Below, piece after piece: positions 33,893 through 49,665 of a DNA stretch of 64,000 nt. Where the stretch lies: the NCBI GenBank assembly GCA_030674155.1, contig CM060320.1, positions 25,779,775-25,843,774 on the forward strand. Reading direction: 5' to 3'. The translations under genes were made by a program, and so were the position numbers. The notes beneath the pieces were generated by a model. That model had not been told where the DNA came from, searched no databases, and saw only the letters and a list, made by a program, of their open reading frames with translations. Each line of letters begins with the position of its first letter. Position 1 is the stretch's first letter. This DNA comes from Stramonita haemastoma (taxonomy: Eukaryota > Mollusca > Gastropoda > Neogastropoda > Muricidae).

Positions 33893-34135
33893 ATTGTATG
33901 TGCTGCTGTTTCCCTGTCACAAGGGCTTTTTTCAACTGAATTTTGCCGTGAGTCTTTTACGTGCATTGACTGAGTGTTGCACACAGGACATAGGTCTATT
34001 GTCACACCCAAAAGACTTGCACCAAAACACCCCTCAAAGTCTAGTGTATAGGGTAAAAGTTTGGGCTCAAAGAGGAATTGAACCCATGCTCCTCACTTTC
34101 TACACTGATACGCCATTCCCCTGCCTCTTTTCAAT
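33893..34135 (-). mobile_element. Possible tRNA-derived SINE
   Basis: A box B-like GGGTTCAATTCC lies near 34077-34090 (minus). Box A is poor. The following body includes GCACGTAAAAGACTCACGGC. Confidence 0.45.
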
Positions 34136-35049
34136 AAATATTTAAAGTTTCACAGTTCTCTCCATTGCTGGAGTCGGGTGTGCTGGGTCTGGCTTGTAAG
34201 GCGCTTAACGGCAACGCAACACATTTTCGCTCATGTGACAGACAATAGTTGATATCTTAGCGTTAGATGAAGAAGAACTAGGCCTAGTTACCTCTGGACC
34301 ATCAGTCCACTGATAAATATCACGAAGCTGAGGTAGCGATGAGAACACCTCCCCCCCCCCCCCCCCCCCCCCAACAAAAAAAACCCACCTGAAATATTGA
34401 TACTCAACAACCGAGTCTGCACTTCTTTCTCGCGGATCACTGTCATTTCAGTCTCAAACTACCATCTCCGACAGATGATAAACTGCCCACGTTGTCGACT
34501 CTAGTTGCCGACAGCTCCGGACACCTATCTATTCCTCTGGTTGGCGCTGGCGATTCTACCACATGACTGACTGTTAAGGGTCGTTGTTGACTAAAAATGA
34601 TGTAGTGCGACGGAAGGTCTGCATGATTCATTTTGTCTAACCACCAAAACTGGTGTCCGAAAAGCTATACTGCCACCACCCGTCTTCCCACTACAGACAG
34701 TCACGATGGTCACCTGCAGTAGGCTGGTGAATGGGGAGGGAGTGGGGTGGGTTTGAGGTGAGGGCAACAAAGAACTGGCTTAGGAAGGGTGGATACGCAT
34801 GAAGACTTCAGTGAGACAAACGCACAGATGAGCCAGTCCATGTTTGACATGTTATAGACTTTTTCTCAGCCATATTTAAACTTGCAGCCAAGGCGCTCGT
34901 GGCGTTAGAAAGCGGGTAAAAATAACCACAACAGTAGGCGATTTTTGGGTATAGTTCTATGGAACACCTTCAATATTTAGTATAAGCAGCGCTTCATTTG
35001 AGACATACTACTACTACTACTACTACTTCTACTACTACTACTACTATTA

Positions 35050-35110
35050 ATAATACATGGAATTTTATCGCGCTATATCTTGCAAAAACAAATCAAAGAC
35101 ATCCAACAAT
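35050..35110 (-). mobile_element. LINE 3'-terminal fragment, third copy
   Basis: AATACATGGAATTTTATCGC and GCTATATCTTGCAAAAAC equal the reverse of the LINE terminus at 16.8 kb. It is preceded by a (TAC)n tail derivative at 34999-35045. Confidence 0.7.
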
Positions 35111-35185
35111 AGATTAAATGTCCCAATGAGCAAAGGCTGAACTAAGGTATGTACAAATAATATAAGTATGTACACACACACATTT

Positions 35186-35239
35186 ATCCATCTATCCATC
35201 TATCTATCTATCTATCTATCTATCCATCTATCCATCTAC

Positions 35240-35307
<68 letters not shown>

Positions 35308-35331
35308 TTATCTATCTATGTGTGTGTGTGT
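35186..35331. repeat. (ATCT)n tetranucleotide array
   Basis: About 36 near-perfect ATCT units. Confidence 0.95.
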
Positions 35332-35371
35332 GTGTATACAGCCTCCCTCCAACCCCCCCCCCCCCCTCCCT

Positions 35372-35610
35372 AGCCATTGTTAAGCAGCACCGAGCGTGGT
35401 CACCAATTGGATGGGTGACTGTTTGCGAGCCCGGCTTCACTACAGTCTCCCAGTTCACCCAGCTGTAAATGGGTACCTGCCCTCTTTATGGTTAGGGAAG
35501 GTAAAGCAACGAGGGAGAGGAGATGGGCGCTGCCCTCAATATGGTGGCCCCTAGAGAAGCTGAGGTCTCTGATGCCTCGCTCCCAAACGACCACATAAGT
35601 TATGGGACAC
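35372..35610 (+). mobile_element. tRNA/5S-type SINE copy C
   Basis: It begins at TTAAGCAGCACCGAGCGTGG, continues TCACCAATTGGATGGGTGAC, then the shared body to TTATGGGACACC. The tRNA head is missing or replaced by a C-run. Confidence 0.75.
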
Positions 35611-35837
35611 CTCTCTGTGTATATATATATATATGGGGGGGGGGGGGGAGTATGTGTATGTGTATGTGTTTATAAGGTTTGTTTGTTTTTGAGTTTTTGC
35701 ATGAGTATGTGTCTGTGTCTATGACTAAGTGAATGTGAAGGAAGAGTTGGGGGGAGTGTGTATATTTTAACAACCACTAATTTTACACACGTTATATTGG
35801 GGGGTATTTTACCAGAAGAATTGGGTATTTCTAGAAA

Positions 35838-35840
<3 letters not shown>

Positions 35841-35897
<57 letters not shown>
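35841..35897. repeat. Poly-T run of about 57 nt
   Basis: Uninterrupted T tract. It may be a retroelement tail in reverse, and its length is unlikely to be accurately assembled. Confidence 0.9.
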
Positions 35898-35900
<3 letters not shown>

Positions 35901-36205
35901 TAAAATAATTTGATTTTAGCTATGCATTTTGTTGGAAGTTAGACTTGGTCTTTCTTGTAATTTTAGTCAGAATTCGATGACAAATGGTTTCCACTTTTTA
36001 AAGCAATTGTAGTAGTTTATTAGTAGAATGTTTTATTTTATATACTTTATGTTATTCATTTATTGATTCACTTATGGGTGTTAGAAGAGGATTTTATTGA
36101 TGTTTCATGTACTTATACTTTTAGTTTTGATGGGGTTATAATCATATATTATTTTTTAAAACTTTTCTGGTTATTTGAGGGGGGAGTAGGAGGGATAAAT
36201 AAGGC

Positions 36206-36206
<1 letters not shown>

Positions 36207-36252
<46 letters not shown>

Positions 36253-36290
36253 GTGTGTGTGTTGGTTGTTGTGTGTGTATGTGTGTGTGT

Positions 36291-36351
<61 letters not shown>

Positions 36352-36420
36352 TGTGTGTGTGTGTGTGTTGTGTGTGTGTGTGTGTGTGTGTGTTGTGTGT
36401 GTGTGTGTGTTGTGTGTGTG

Positions 36421-36451
<31 letters not shown>

Positions 36452-36759
36452 GTGTTTGAATTTTTATGGTATTTGTTGAAGTTGGACCTATCATATGGAT
36501 TTCAAGTTAGAATTTGCTAATGATATTTTGTATTAATTTTTAAATCTCTAGTCATTTATCTGAATGTTTTATTTTACTACTTCATGTTATTATTTAATTT
36601 ATTATCATTAATTATTGTGGACTTTAGAAGACACTTATATTGTGCCTACTCATGTATCCTATTATTTTTTATTTTGGATGTGGTTTAAAACACTATTGTT
36701 CTTATATATATAGTTTTAAAATCAGAGTGTGTTATATTAGTGTTGTTAAATGAGTTGTG

Positions 36760-36831
<72 letters not shown>

Positions 36832-36850
36832 TGTGTCTGTGGGGGGGGGG
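36207..36850. repeat. Long (TG)n tracts
   Basis: Imperfect TG arrays at 36207-36450 and 36762-36840, followed by a G11 run. Confidence 0.95.
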
Positions 36851-37433
36851 GGTGCAGTGAGAGGGATGGGAGAGACATGATGTGTAGGGGTGTGTGGGGG
36901 GGGGGAGGGGTGTAAACAGAAGGGAGGAGGGAGAGATATGTTAAAAAAGAGTATTGTTCCTGTGTGTTTTGGTTGTGGGTTTTTATTGATAGGTTGTGAT
37001 GCCTATCGTTGTTTTAACGTTTGTTGGGTTTTGTTTAGATTTGGGGAATTGGAGTGGGGGAGGGAGAGAGAGGGGGGGATGAGGTGTGTGGAGAGAGAGA
37101 GGAGTGAGAGGGAAGGGGGAGAGAGGGGAAGGGGTGAGAGAAGGGAGAAAGAGAGTCAAAGTTGAAAAGATCTCAGTGGCTAGCATGCATTTTATGTGTG
37201 GGGAAGGTGATCATTTTGAATATAAATCAGTATGTGATGCTTATAAAAGCAGGTTTTACAATTGTTATTTATTCAGCCTGATGAAGCTTCAGAATAGAAG
37301 CGAAAATTTGCTGTCAAATAAAGAGATGAAGTTGAACACAGTCGTGTTTTTATTATTATTTTACTATTTTACCTCAACTGTGTGCCTGGAGGGAGCGGTG
37401 CCCAGCAGAACTGTGGGTTTTTATCAAGTGAAC

Positions 37434-37466
<33 letters not shown>

Positions 37467-37489
37467 CTATCTATATATCTATATGTATG

Positions 37490-37564
<75 letters not shown>

Positions 37565-37694
37565 TATTCGTCTTCAAATACTTATCTTATAGCATTTTTT
37601 GTGGCTTTTTTAATCTTTGAAATACATCAATTTTATGATGAGAATGAAGTTGTAACTGGTTACCTGCACTTGTTTTTCTCCACTATATTTTATC

Positions 37695-37761
<67 letters not shown>

Positions 37762-37807
37762 TATATATATATATATATGTATGTATGTATGTATATGTAT
37801 ATATGTA

Positions 37808-37880
<73 letters not shown>
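37434..37880. repeat. Two (AT)n arrays
   Basis: (TA)n at 37434-37561 and 37701-37879, with GTAT variants. They are strongly self-complementary and prone to cruciforms. Confidence 0.95.
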
Positions 37881-37881
<1 letters not shown>

Positions 37882-38271
37882 GTGTGTGTGTGTGCAGACA
37901 TCTATATAGAATGGTTGAATTTATACCTCAGCCTCTCTTTCAAAGCCTCAACCATACCATGACCTAATTCTGCACTGTGGAGGACAAGACAAGAAATTTT
38001 CCATCAATAAATCCAAGATGTCACAAAACTGATAACAATAAAAGAGAAAAAAATCAGCAGTCGTTTTCTGGGCTGTTCAAACTCCAGTCTGAGGTGTACA
38101 CAGACGTACCAACCCTCCGGCACACAAAGAAACAGCGGCAGAAAGGAAAACAGTGAAGCCAGAACAGGGAAGGCCTACTACTACCCCCAGCCTCAGCACT
38201 CCAGGCTAGTCTGGACAAGGCTGGCAAATACACTGTACAGAAAGGAACTCTCCTACCCATCACTTCAAATG

Positions 38272-38660
<389 letters not shown>

Positions 38661-39519
38661 ATACAGATAGACAGAAGCTCGGGGGGGGGGGGGGGGGGGG
38701 GGGGATGGGGTGGCAATGCCAGAACTGAAAAGAGACTATTCAGTCTTTGTCTCCTATCCAAATTGATCTGCCATATCAACATTTGTTGCTACCTAAACAC
38801 ACAGGACTTGATCAGTGGCCAACGATACAGCCTACACCACACACACACACACACACACACCCCCTCGCACGTGCGCACACCACACACACACACACAGTGC
38901 TGAGACCATGAGCCTAACTGCTGTTGCCATCTCTGTTGTAGATGAAGAAAAGTTTTATCTTTTATAAATGATACTTTCCTGAAATTGACGCTTAAACACT
39001 TTTATCAAATTGGGATTCTTTTGTAGTTTTCAGTCTTCTGAATGTATTTGTTTTCACATACGCTTTTACACATATGCATGCGCATTTTTGAGTCTTTGTA
39101 TGTGTACAAGCAAATGAGCCTACATGCGACAGCTCTATGCTCACATGCGTGTTCAAAGTGTTTAGAAGTCTAAGCGTATTATGCATATAAATCAAAAGTT
39201 CTGCAAGCCCCACGCTGTTTTCATTCATTGACGCCGTGTATGTGCACGCCTTCATACCTACAAGACCGTAGATCAGCCTACAATATAACACAAACAGTAA
39301 ATTTGCTGTTTATCAATCAAAAACATACGCTTCCAACAAAACTCACAAGGTACAAATTCATCTTTAATGATCCAAAGGCTGACGACAATACATCAACATT
39401 TAAATATCTTATCTCAATAATGACAACTTTTGTTGACCTAATATAACTATTCCCTAAAAAAAATCCAATAAATGATCATGTATGGACTTGTATTCGTATG
39501 TATTTCACAAGCTGTGTAA

Positions 39520-39640
39520 AAGGCGTGGTCTTCATTAACTGGCGAAAATTGTGGATTTAGCCAATCAGAGCTGGCCACGCCACAGGCTCAACCAATCCCT
39601 GACAGCTAAACCAGGAGCTCTGCCAATCAGACACGGCCTC
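39520..39640. promoter_or_regulatory. CCAAT-box / CACCC-box cluster (putative promoter)
   Basis: Within about 110 bp there are AGCCAATCAGAG, AACCAATCCC and TGCCAATCAGAC, plus GGCGTGG and CCACGCCAC. This arrangement suggests NF-Y and KLF binding. About 75 bp on, at 39717, comes AAAATGGCT, a good start context opening a 27-codon reading. No TATA box or downstream gene is identified. Confidence 0.35.
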
Positions 39641-42010
39641 GCCTTCTCTCAGGGGAGAGACATTTCAACACAGTTTGTGTACGACTTTTTGATGATTCAA
39701 ATCCACCCACTGAAAATGGCTGACAAGGATGCCACAACTCAGCACAAAATGTTACAACCAGGGGCTGGACAAGGCTGCGAGAATAATGAGGGGAAGTAGA
39801 TTTGCCCACCACAAACAAATGTCCATGGCTCAAAAACACTTATAGGTCACTGGGCTTGATCAATACATATCCATTACTAGGTTTGGACTTGCAATAAAAA
39901 CAAATACAAAAAGGGGAAGGGTTAGGGTACACTTTCTTTGGAAATGCCAGTACATTAGTTTTGATCCTAATGACACATAATGAACAAGATCCCCCTTTAC
40001 GTATGAAATGAATCTCAACTTACATGAACTTTTCTTTTGCCTCCAAAGCTATGCCCAATGCTTCTGGAAGTACAAATATGTTATATAGACACTACAAAAT
40101 GCCTGAGATCAGAAAAGATTATTTAAAAAAAAACCCAAACCGTTTGACTATTTTATGACTTTTATGACAAACGTGAGTGACAATTAACTGCCCATGCAAA
40201 CATCAGAAACTGGAGGAAAAATTCCGAAGAACAGGTAAGTACCAAAAATAGCTACGAAAACTGCTTACAGGGTGTGGTGTATTCGTGATCTCTGGCATGG
40301 TTTAACTCCTCTCAAGCACAGTCAACATTCTTCCTGTTTTATCAGTCTCATATATTTTCTTTTCACTTCTTACTTCACTCAGTTCTAGTATTAAAAAACA
40401 AACCCAAAAGTAGCCTGTAGAAAAAGGCCAAATGAAGGACTCCCAAGAAGAAGGAAACAATGCAATGAAGAACAAGTCCACTGTGCGTGTGTACCTTCAG
40501 GAATTAGACTACCACGATGTATTCAGTCTTTGGCATCTAAAAGCACACAAGATCATCCGACTGAGAATAAGATAAGATTGGTGAATACAATTTCTTGCCA
40601 TGCAGTCTACAGATAATCATGTGGACACATATAATGTACATTTAAGGTGGTATAGCATATCACGTAATGATGTTCATGTCAGCTTCTACTTCTGTTTTCA
40701 TATCGCTACTTTCCTTTCATTAAAGTCAATGTTGAGTTAACAATGTTGGTTACATTACCAATAAATTTCTAAAAGAACTATTATATAATCATATATTCCT
40801 GATCAACAGTTTTCTTTGATGTTACTTCTTTCTCTACAAATGCCTGACTGGATCACATCCGCCAGTATGTGAAATGATGGAGGTAGTTTTGGGCTCAGGG
40901 GCCATCCCCAGGCACAAATGACAAGCCAAGGATCTCCAAGTCAACCTTGGGCCTGGTCTCCCTCTACCTCTCCTTCCTCCCACCCACCCTGTCTCCCTGT
41001 CAGGCTTGGGTGGACAATCCTGTCATAATAGATATGTATGATGGAGGTTGTAAAGATGGACATTGGACTACCATGCTCTGATTGTATGCCATATGAAATA
41101 CCGCTATTTCTGTCTAAGAGGCTGTACAGCTGCTTCCAGCAAGGAGCGATTATAAGGGCCAGATCCAAATAGAAATGTTGTGATCTGTACAGATGATTCA
41201 GAGAAAGAGGCACATTCAGGCAGAACTTGGCTACGCTCAACCTTTTCTCTACATCCCCGCAAAGGGCTTAGATATGATGATATGCTGCATCAAATAAAAC
41301 AAGATGTACTGACAAAACTTATATGTGGTATCGTTTTCTGTCCCATTTAAATATTTTTCTTCAGTTCATACAATCTTTGCATTAACTATTTCCTCTTATT
41401 TCAGAAATACAATCAGCAAAAAAAGATCTAACCTTGTAGACATAATGGCATCCCAAAAGTGGACCAAAAATGACAAAAATATGGGACTTGGAAAGGAAAC
41501 GAAACACTTGTAACTGTCGGGTGGTCCAAACATGTAAAATGGAGATGAGTAAAGCACATGAGGAGAAATACGTGACCCCAGACACTAACATTCAAAGAGA
41601 AAACCCTCCAGTGGCAATGGCTGCAGCTGTTGAAGACAAGAAAAGAATCAAAAAGAAAAAAAAACACAAAGAAAACCTGACCTATTTCACACACAACACA
41701 GACACACACCCCACACATCCTAGTCTATACCACAAAGTGATTGTTTCGGCAATTCCATGATTTCTTCTGTACTGCATGCAACGGCCATAAGCCACCAGAC
41801 CCGGGAACACACACCACTGACAGCAAGTCTATGTCTGCATGAGTTTGCATGGGGGAAGCAGACAAAACACAGAACAGAGGCAGATGAGTTAGCGATGATA
41901 ATGATGATCAGGCAAACACAGTACACAGGCAAAGGAGCTGAGCTAGGCACGCTCAACAGGATCAAGACACTGACGAGGGCATGGGCCTGGTAGAGATGGG
42001 TGGACAGGTC

Positions 42011-42105
<95 letters not shown>

Positions 42106-45100
42106 AGTTTACTTGGAAGGCAGAAAACGGGAGTCAAGAAGTGATTGAACATATGTTAAAGACACAAGCCTTGGATGTTGTTTTCAAAATAAACGTGCTA
42201 ATACCCAAAACAAAATACGATCAAATACAGCAACGACAACACTGCCTTCTTCCGATGCTGTCTTGATGTTGTCCACAATATGACCTGATACATGATTGTA
42301 TATTTTTGTTTTCCATGGGAAAAATGATGGAAAACAAAATATTTTAAAAAAACAAAAACAAACCCTTACACGAATTTCCTTTACAAAAGAAACAAGGAAA
42401 CCATGCAGCTTGAACAGTATAGTTAAATATGTTAATAAATATCTTCCACTGATGATAAGTTAAACTTGATTGATATTTCACAAACTTGTCAACACAATGA
42501 AATGATCGGAGTCTGTGCTTACAGCTGAGACATCAAGTCAAAACAATCAACCGATGGAGTTTTTGAAGCAGCCAGTAGACAGTCAATGTGGACATACTGC
42601 CAATCTAAAAGAACATGTACACGACCAAAATAGACTATATTCATAGGGTCTTTTCAAACCAGTTCTACACATAACTAAAAATGAAATGAACTTGAAGCAA
42701 TCAACAACAAATTCCAGCCCAAAAAGAAAGGGGACAGAAGACAAGTCTTCAAGCAAAGATTGACCAAGATGCCAAAAAATGTCATCTATGTACAAAAGCC
42801 TCCATAAAATCAAACATACCAAGTAAGCATAAATCATGTGATAATATGAAATAGTTATAGGCCAAGTTGAAGAATATGTATGAAAAATGTCTGTGTATAT
42901 GATGATAACCTTAAAATGAAATATCTGAGTAATTGTTAATTAGCTTTTTTGTTTCAATATGAGGATAGAGACAAGTCGTTAAGCAGTCTATGTATACCCA
43001 GAATAATGTGGATAATTTATATTGTACAAATGAAAACCTGATACAATTTCAGACTGAAATGTGCACCTGAAGAATTAAACCAGTTACAATGAGAAACTGA
43101 GTTACATTGAACATTTCCATCTTGACTGGAAAAGTCTTCAAGGCAGCCTCAAGCTAAGAAACAGGAATAAGTGTAATGATCACCAACACACTTTAGAATA
43201 TATTCTGAATTTTGAAGGCTTTCAGCAATCATGAAAAGTATACAGACCCTTTTGATAACAACACCTTGTTGTCTGAAGCAATCTTTGATAAGTCATTCAC
43301 AAGTTAAGGCAACAAACTCAGCTAGCCTAGTACTTTTAAGACCTACTGGTTTTCCTTAACATGCATTTCATTTTGTCTCTGAGTGAAGATTTGTTTTATG
43401 TTTTTGTTCTTTTTAGTTTGGGGGGGTTTCTTTGCACTTTCAGTTTTCAGACTTTAACCTGTAGAAAAGATGATTTCAGGCCTGGTGATTCTGGGATCCC
43501 TTCCATGTCCCTTGGCTTTGAAACATACTTTGAATTAAATAACAAGCAACACAGACTCCACTAGCCCAATGTGTTTTCTTGTAATAGTAGCCGTTGGGTG
43601 TACGAGAGTACTGCTTAAGACTAAAAGACAGTAAAACATATAAACAAATAATCCTGATCTCTTCACGGTTATTTTTACAACCATGACATGGATGTATAGG
43701 TGTGTGTATCATATGCTGGAAGGCAAAGACATTGTTTACTCCCAAAACATGAAAATCCTCAAAAAAGCACAGTTAAACACTTAAAACATCAAATTCAACA
43801 GAAAAATTGTTCAGTTTTTATGGAAAAAATATCTGGACAGATGTTTTCTACAACTGCTTTCCTTTTTTCATGGAAAGTCGTCTGCCTAGTTCACACCAAA
43901 TCCCAACTGTCCATACACATGTCATCATAGAAACCACACTGATCATCTAAACACAGGATCGTTAAACAGTCCAACTGTTGACCAAACAGGCATGGTAAAA
44001 CATAAAATATTTACAAACTGATTACAGCAACGCAAAATCGAGCAATTCCATATCCATCCACAAAAATCATCAGAATGTCAAACAGAATCAGCATAACTGA
44101 CGAACAACAAAAAACATGTCTGGAAAATTTTTTTTTAAATCATCACTAAAAAGAAACCATGTGAATCAGGCAAACATAGTCAAAATCAATCTTTTTAGAT
44201 TTGTTAACAACTACAGAAATATGTTTTTATAAATGAAAGAAAACAATGCGAGTTGCCAGACGTTAGTTTTCACCCCTTATGATGTGCTGGTAGTCAAACA
44301 AAAATCATTATTATTTATTTGTCAACATGTCTGTATTCTTTCAGATAAAAGCTTGTTGGCATGTTGGCACAAGTATGAATAAAATGTAAACTTTTCTATT
44401 TTTGATGTGTTTTGGAATGTACTGAGCTGTTTACCTTCCTATACCATACTGTGTAGCCTTCACATTCAAATTTACCTCCATCTGTTATAGCTTTTACGTT
44501 TACATTCAAACCTATTTTAGTCTCTCAATAGCAATGCCTATCAGGCGTGTGCTTTGCTTCAGTTACATGGCCTCTTGCATGTCAGGCTATTATTTTCCAG
44601 CACAAGCTTTATATAATTTTTCAGTTATACACTTTTTTGCTGCATTTTTTCTGCACCTGTTGTACTATCTAGTTTTTCAGACAATTTCTGGACATGGTTT
44701 TTCCATCAGCATGGCACATTTCTTTAGATGAGTGGCTGTATGTATTTTTCAAACATTTATGCCTTTTGCATGGAACTACACACACTTTATTTCCATTATT
44801 TCTGCAGAAAGCCCGTTTGTAGAATATTGTGATCTAAACAGGATATCTGTTTTCATATTTATGACTCTAATTGTTTTTATGACCTGACTGCATGAAATTC
44901 AGACTGCTTTCAAAAGAGGAGAAGGGTACAGTGACGGTGTTATATGTTAAGGCATTTTAAAATAGCATTTGTTCAATGTTTTGGGCTATTTGTAAAGTTA
45001 AATAGTATTTTTTCCAAAAAAGTTTAAGCTGTTAAACACCACACCACAACATGTTTTCATCAACTCAAAAATTTAAACATCTGCTGAAAAGGATAACCAA

Positions 45101-45445
45101 CGATTTCCCCTTTTATGTTAGTGACAATTCTTTCTTTTTATTATTTTTTACTAAGATTTAAAATGGACATTAAACAATGGACAATGAGACAAAACAAGAT
45201 GGACTGAGTTCGAATAAAACGAGATTCCACCTAGACAGTTCGGAATGGAATATTTCTTTATATATATATAAACATACATCGTTTTCACATCTAACCAAAG
45301 AGCAGAGGTATCCAGCTATCTTAAGCATGTCTGAATATACCACAATGAAGAAAACATGTACACCCTCACGCACACAAAAATGTAAGTGACCTGGCAAGCA
45401 CATACGTCCGCAAGCTCGCATTTGCAAATATGCACGACCAGCGTC

Positions 45446-45449
<4 letters not shown>
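39640..45449. other. Repeat-poor AT-rich region
   Basis: No gene and few repeats apart from one (GA)n. It could include the 3' UTR of the minus-strand gene, but the polyadenylation site cannot be fixed from sequence. The contrast with both flanks is marked. Confidence 0.5.
42013..42101. repeat. (GA)n array
   Basis: Pure GA, about 44 units. Confidence 0.95.

Positions 45450-45527
<78 letters not shown>
45450..45527. repeat. (CA)n array
   Basis: Pure CA, about 38 units. Confidence 0.95.
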
Positions 45528-45531
<4 letters not shown>

Positions 45532-46941
45532 AAGCACGTTGTTGAACCTACCCTGCAAGTACTGAAAACTACAACAGAAACGGTTGATGTCCTGCTCTGA
45601 TCCAGACACCTAGGTCATTGCCCTCTGACCAGCACATGGGGGTCACTGCACATGCCTTCCTCCTAAGCAAAGGTACTCTGATACCTCAACAGACCCTACA
45701 GATCAGTCCCACACGCCACACTTCAAGTCACGATCCTCTTTTCAGCTTGAAAATCTGACAGGGTGAATTCTTACAGCCACTCAGTGCTACTCGTCCTACA
45801 TAATTATTGTTTTCAAAAATATTCCAGGCTAAAAACCTATGCCAGTATCTAGTCTGGCCAAGCGTCTTTTACCCAACAGATATACTGGCTCTTTCCCTTT
45901 TCCAAGTCTAAAGAATATTACTGCTCCAAACTTGACGAAACACAAAGGAAGGTGGAACTAGTTTTCATCAGAAGATTTAACACTATAGTTTTGCTATACT
46001 TCCACATCCAGGATTCTACGTTAAGTTTGGAATTTTGACTTGAACAAAATGAATATCAAATCTTTCTCCTTCTATCAAATACCATTTGATCTTTATCTTC
46101 AGCAGGGTTCACCATCACCACTGGCTACAGAAATTTGTGAATTGATTTATCTCACAAGTAACACACCCTTTCCCCCATCAAGAAAGTGTCTATTTTGACC
46201 AACTCGCATATAGCAATAATATCAACTGAAATAGGTCCTCATTTGCTCAATTACTCTTTATGCATTTCACAACACACTCCTAAGCAAGGTTACATCTCAA
46301 GAAAGTTATTGTTTAAAAACAATAAGTCTCACAGGCCTTTTAGACGGGAGTGGACAGGACTCGTTCTTGGAATCACCATTTCCATCTGGTACATACACAG
46401 AAAAAAATTATTGGACATTTGACCAAAAGAACGAGATTTCTTCCGTGACGCATTCTTTAATAACACAATCTTCACCAAGCCGGTTAGTCTGTTCAACAAA
46501 ATCCTGTACCAAAATCATCATAACCCTCCACATTAAACAAAGTCCAGTCCCCACCAATCACTCAAATCTAAACCATCCATAATTACAACGAAATTCCTTC
46601 TCCAAGTCTGTTATCCGTATGTACAATCCTCCTCGTCCATCGTGCGATCCCAGCCAGAAAATCCGTTCTTGAAGTCCTCATTCACATTCTCATCAGCAGC
46701 CAAGTCTTCTCATCACTGACGACGTCGACGACGAAGACAAGCAGGGAGGAGGAGGACGACGACGACGAAGAAGATGACTGGCTGCATGGATGGATGGCTG
46801 GAAGGGGGACGCCTCCCATAGGGCGTGGGGAACGAGACACAAGATGGCGGAGAACAGGGGAGAGAAGGAGGAAAGGGTTATGGGCACAGAGAGGATGGGA
46901 CGAGGGGGGGATAGCGGGGTACAGAGAGCTACCCAACAAAA

Positions 46942-47064
46942 CTAGTGGTCTCGTTCACCCTGGATGAGGTTCTCTGAACTGGGTGTGCGGCTGATCTCCT
47001 GTACCAGCTCCGCGTGTTCGTCCAGAAGCTTCTCGAATTCCCGTTGTCTGGATTCCGCTTCCTC
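46942..47064 (-). CDS. Unidentified minus-strand gene, terminal exon
   Basis: The acceptor is ttgtcttcag (minus strand, phase 0). It encodes 40 residues and a stop: EEAESRQREFEKLLDEHAEL then VQEISRTPSSENLIQGERDH. The first part is a charged amphipathic helix, probably a short coiled coil, with a Ser/Thr-rich end. The gene is convergent with TRIP11. Taken with the three upstream exons it gives a tail that is disordered-acidic, then basic, then helical. Scaffold or membrane-skeleton proteins have such tails, but no family is claimed. Confidence 0.78.
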   Translation of the reverse strand, partial: EEAESRQREFEKLLDEHAELVQEISRTPSSENLIQGERDH

Positions 47065-47082
47065 CTGAAGACAAGCATTTAC

Positions 47083-47133
47083 GCACGCACACACGCACGC
47101 ACGCACGCACGCACGCAAGCACACATGCAGGCA

Positions 47134-47188
<55 letters not shown>
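47083..47188. repeat. (ACGC)n and (CA)n beside the terminal exon of the minus-strand gene
   Basis: In transcript sense this is (TG)n then (GCGT)n, beginning about 20 nt upstream of the acceptor at 47065. Confidence 0.9.
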
Positions 47189-47191
<3 letters not shown>

Positions 47192-47945
47192 TTAGAATAT
47201 GCAATGCATTGAATTTATTCACAATACCAAAATGCTAATGATAAATGGTATTTCCCATTCAATGGCAAAGAAATACTTTGAAATGAAAATGAACCACCCA
47301 CTATTTGCAATAAACGGCAGTTTTCAGGTGAAAAGGAAAAACCCCCAGCCATCACTTAATAACTGAGTTTAAGAACATGAACTCCTAATTAAAAGAACGA
47401 TAACTCCGTGCCCATATACGCATTACCTACACTACCCCCCCCCCCCCCCCCCTTCCCATTTTCATTTCTTTCCTGTGTTTATAGCCCCACTGACCACGAA
47501 GGCCATATCAGGACTGTTCACTTTATATCAATTTCTACAACTCCAGTAACGTACACCTCCAGTTCAAAATCAACACTACCCCATCCCTTCAAACATCGGA
47601 CACCGACAATCGGAGAAAGGGAGACGCCTGGAAAGACAATGTCAAGGAAAAGAAGAAAGAAACGCCCTTGGCCTTAACAAAAGAAATGTTCTGCGTCATA
47701 CTTACATTCTCCAGTTACATGTACAACTGACACAGATTGGTGGGACTACAGTTACAGCGGTAACTTCTTTGCAAGCAGGATGTTACCTGTTTCTTTGTGT
47801 CTTCAGGCTACCTACCTATATGCTTGTTCAGAGGGTTGGGGGAAAACCTGACTCGTAGTTCAGTTATCTGCATAAAAGTAAAGTGGGTTGTTTTTTTTTA
47901 AGTTAAATGTTCGGTTATGAAAGAGATTTTTTTTTAAAATCATCA

Positions 47946-49345
<1,400 letters not shown>

Positions 49346-49519
49346 AGACAGACACACATGCATGTGTACCACACTTACAGGCCCTGTATACACATGCATG
49401 CATACAATTGTGGAATGGATAGAAGTGTTCGATCTTAAGGACAGGAACCTGAGGATCGACCATCACCTTTTTTGAAGGTGTGGGTAAAGAATTTGATATT
49501 TATGTTATTTTAATTTTGT

Positions 49520-49665
49520 ATTTTTTATTTCGAAGATAATGGAATAAGCACTCATGTGCTTTTTTTTATGTAGTCCCCGTTTGTATGAGGTTTTGGGAAT
49601 TTTGTCATCTGTTCCCATCGACACACAATTGCCAACTCTTTTGAAAAGCGGAACTGGTTTTAGTT
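49520..49665 (-). mobile_element. SINE 3' fragment (CCTTCGGATGAGAC family)
   Basis: GATAATGGAATAAGCACTCA, TAGTCCCCGTTTGTATGAGG and CTGTTCCCATCGACACA match the reverse of the copy at 52.14-52.47 kb. Confidence 0.7.

Larger units (their letters stand above)
30061..34500. other. Intergenic region rich in SINE relics
   Basis: No gene recognised. 30.06-31.6 kb is AT-rich unique-looking sequence; 31.6-34.2 kb holds four SINE copies; a C-run lies at 34350-34372. Confidence 0.6.
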
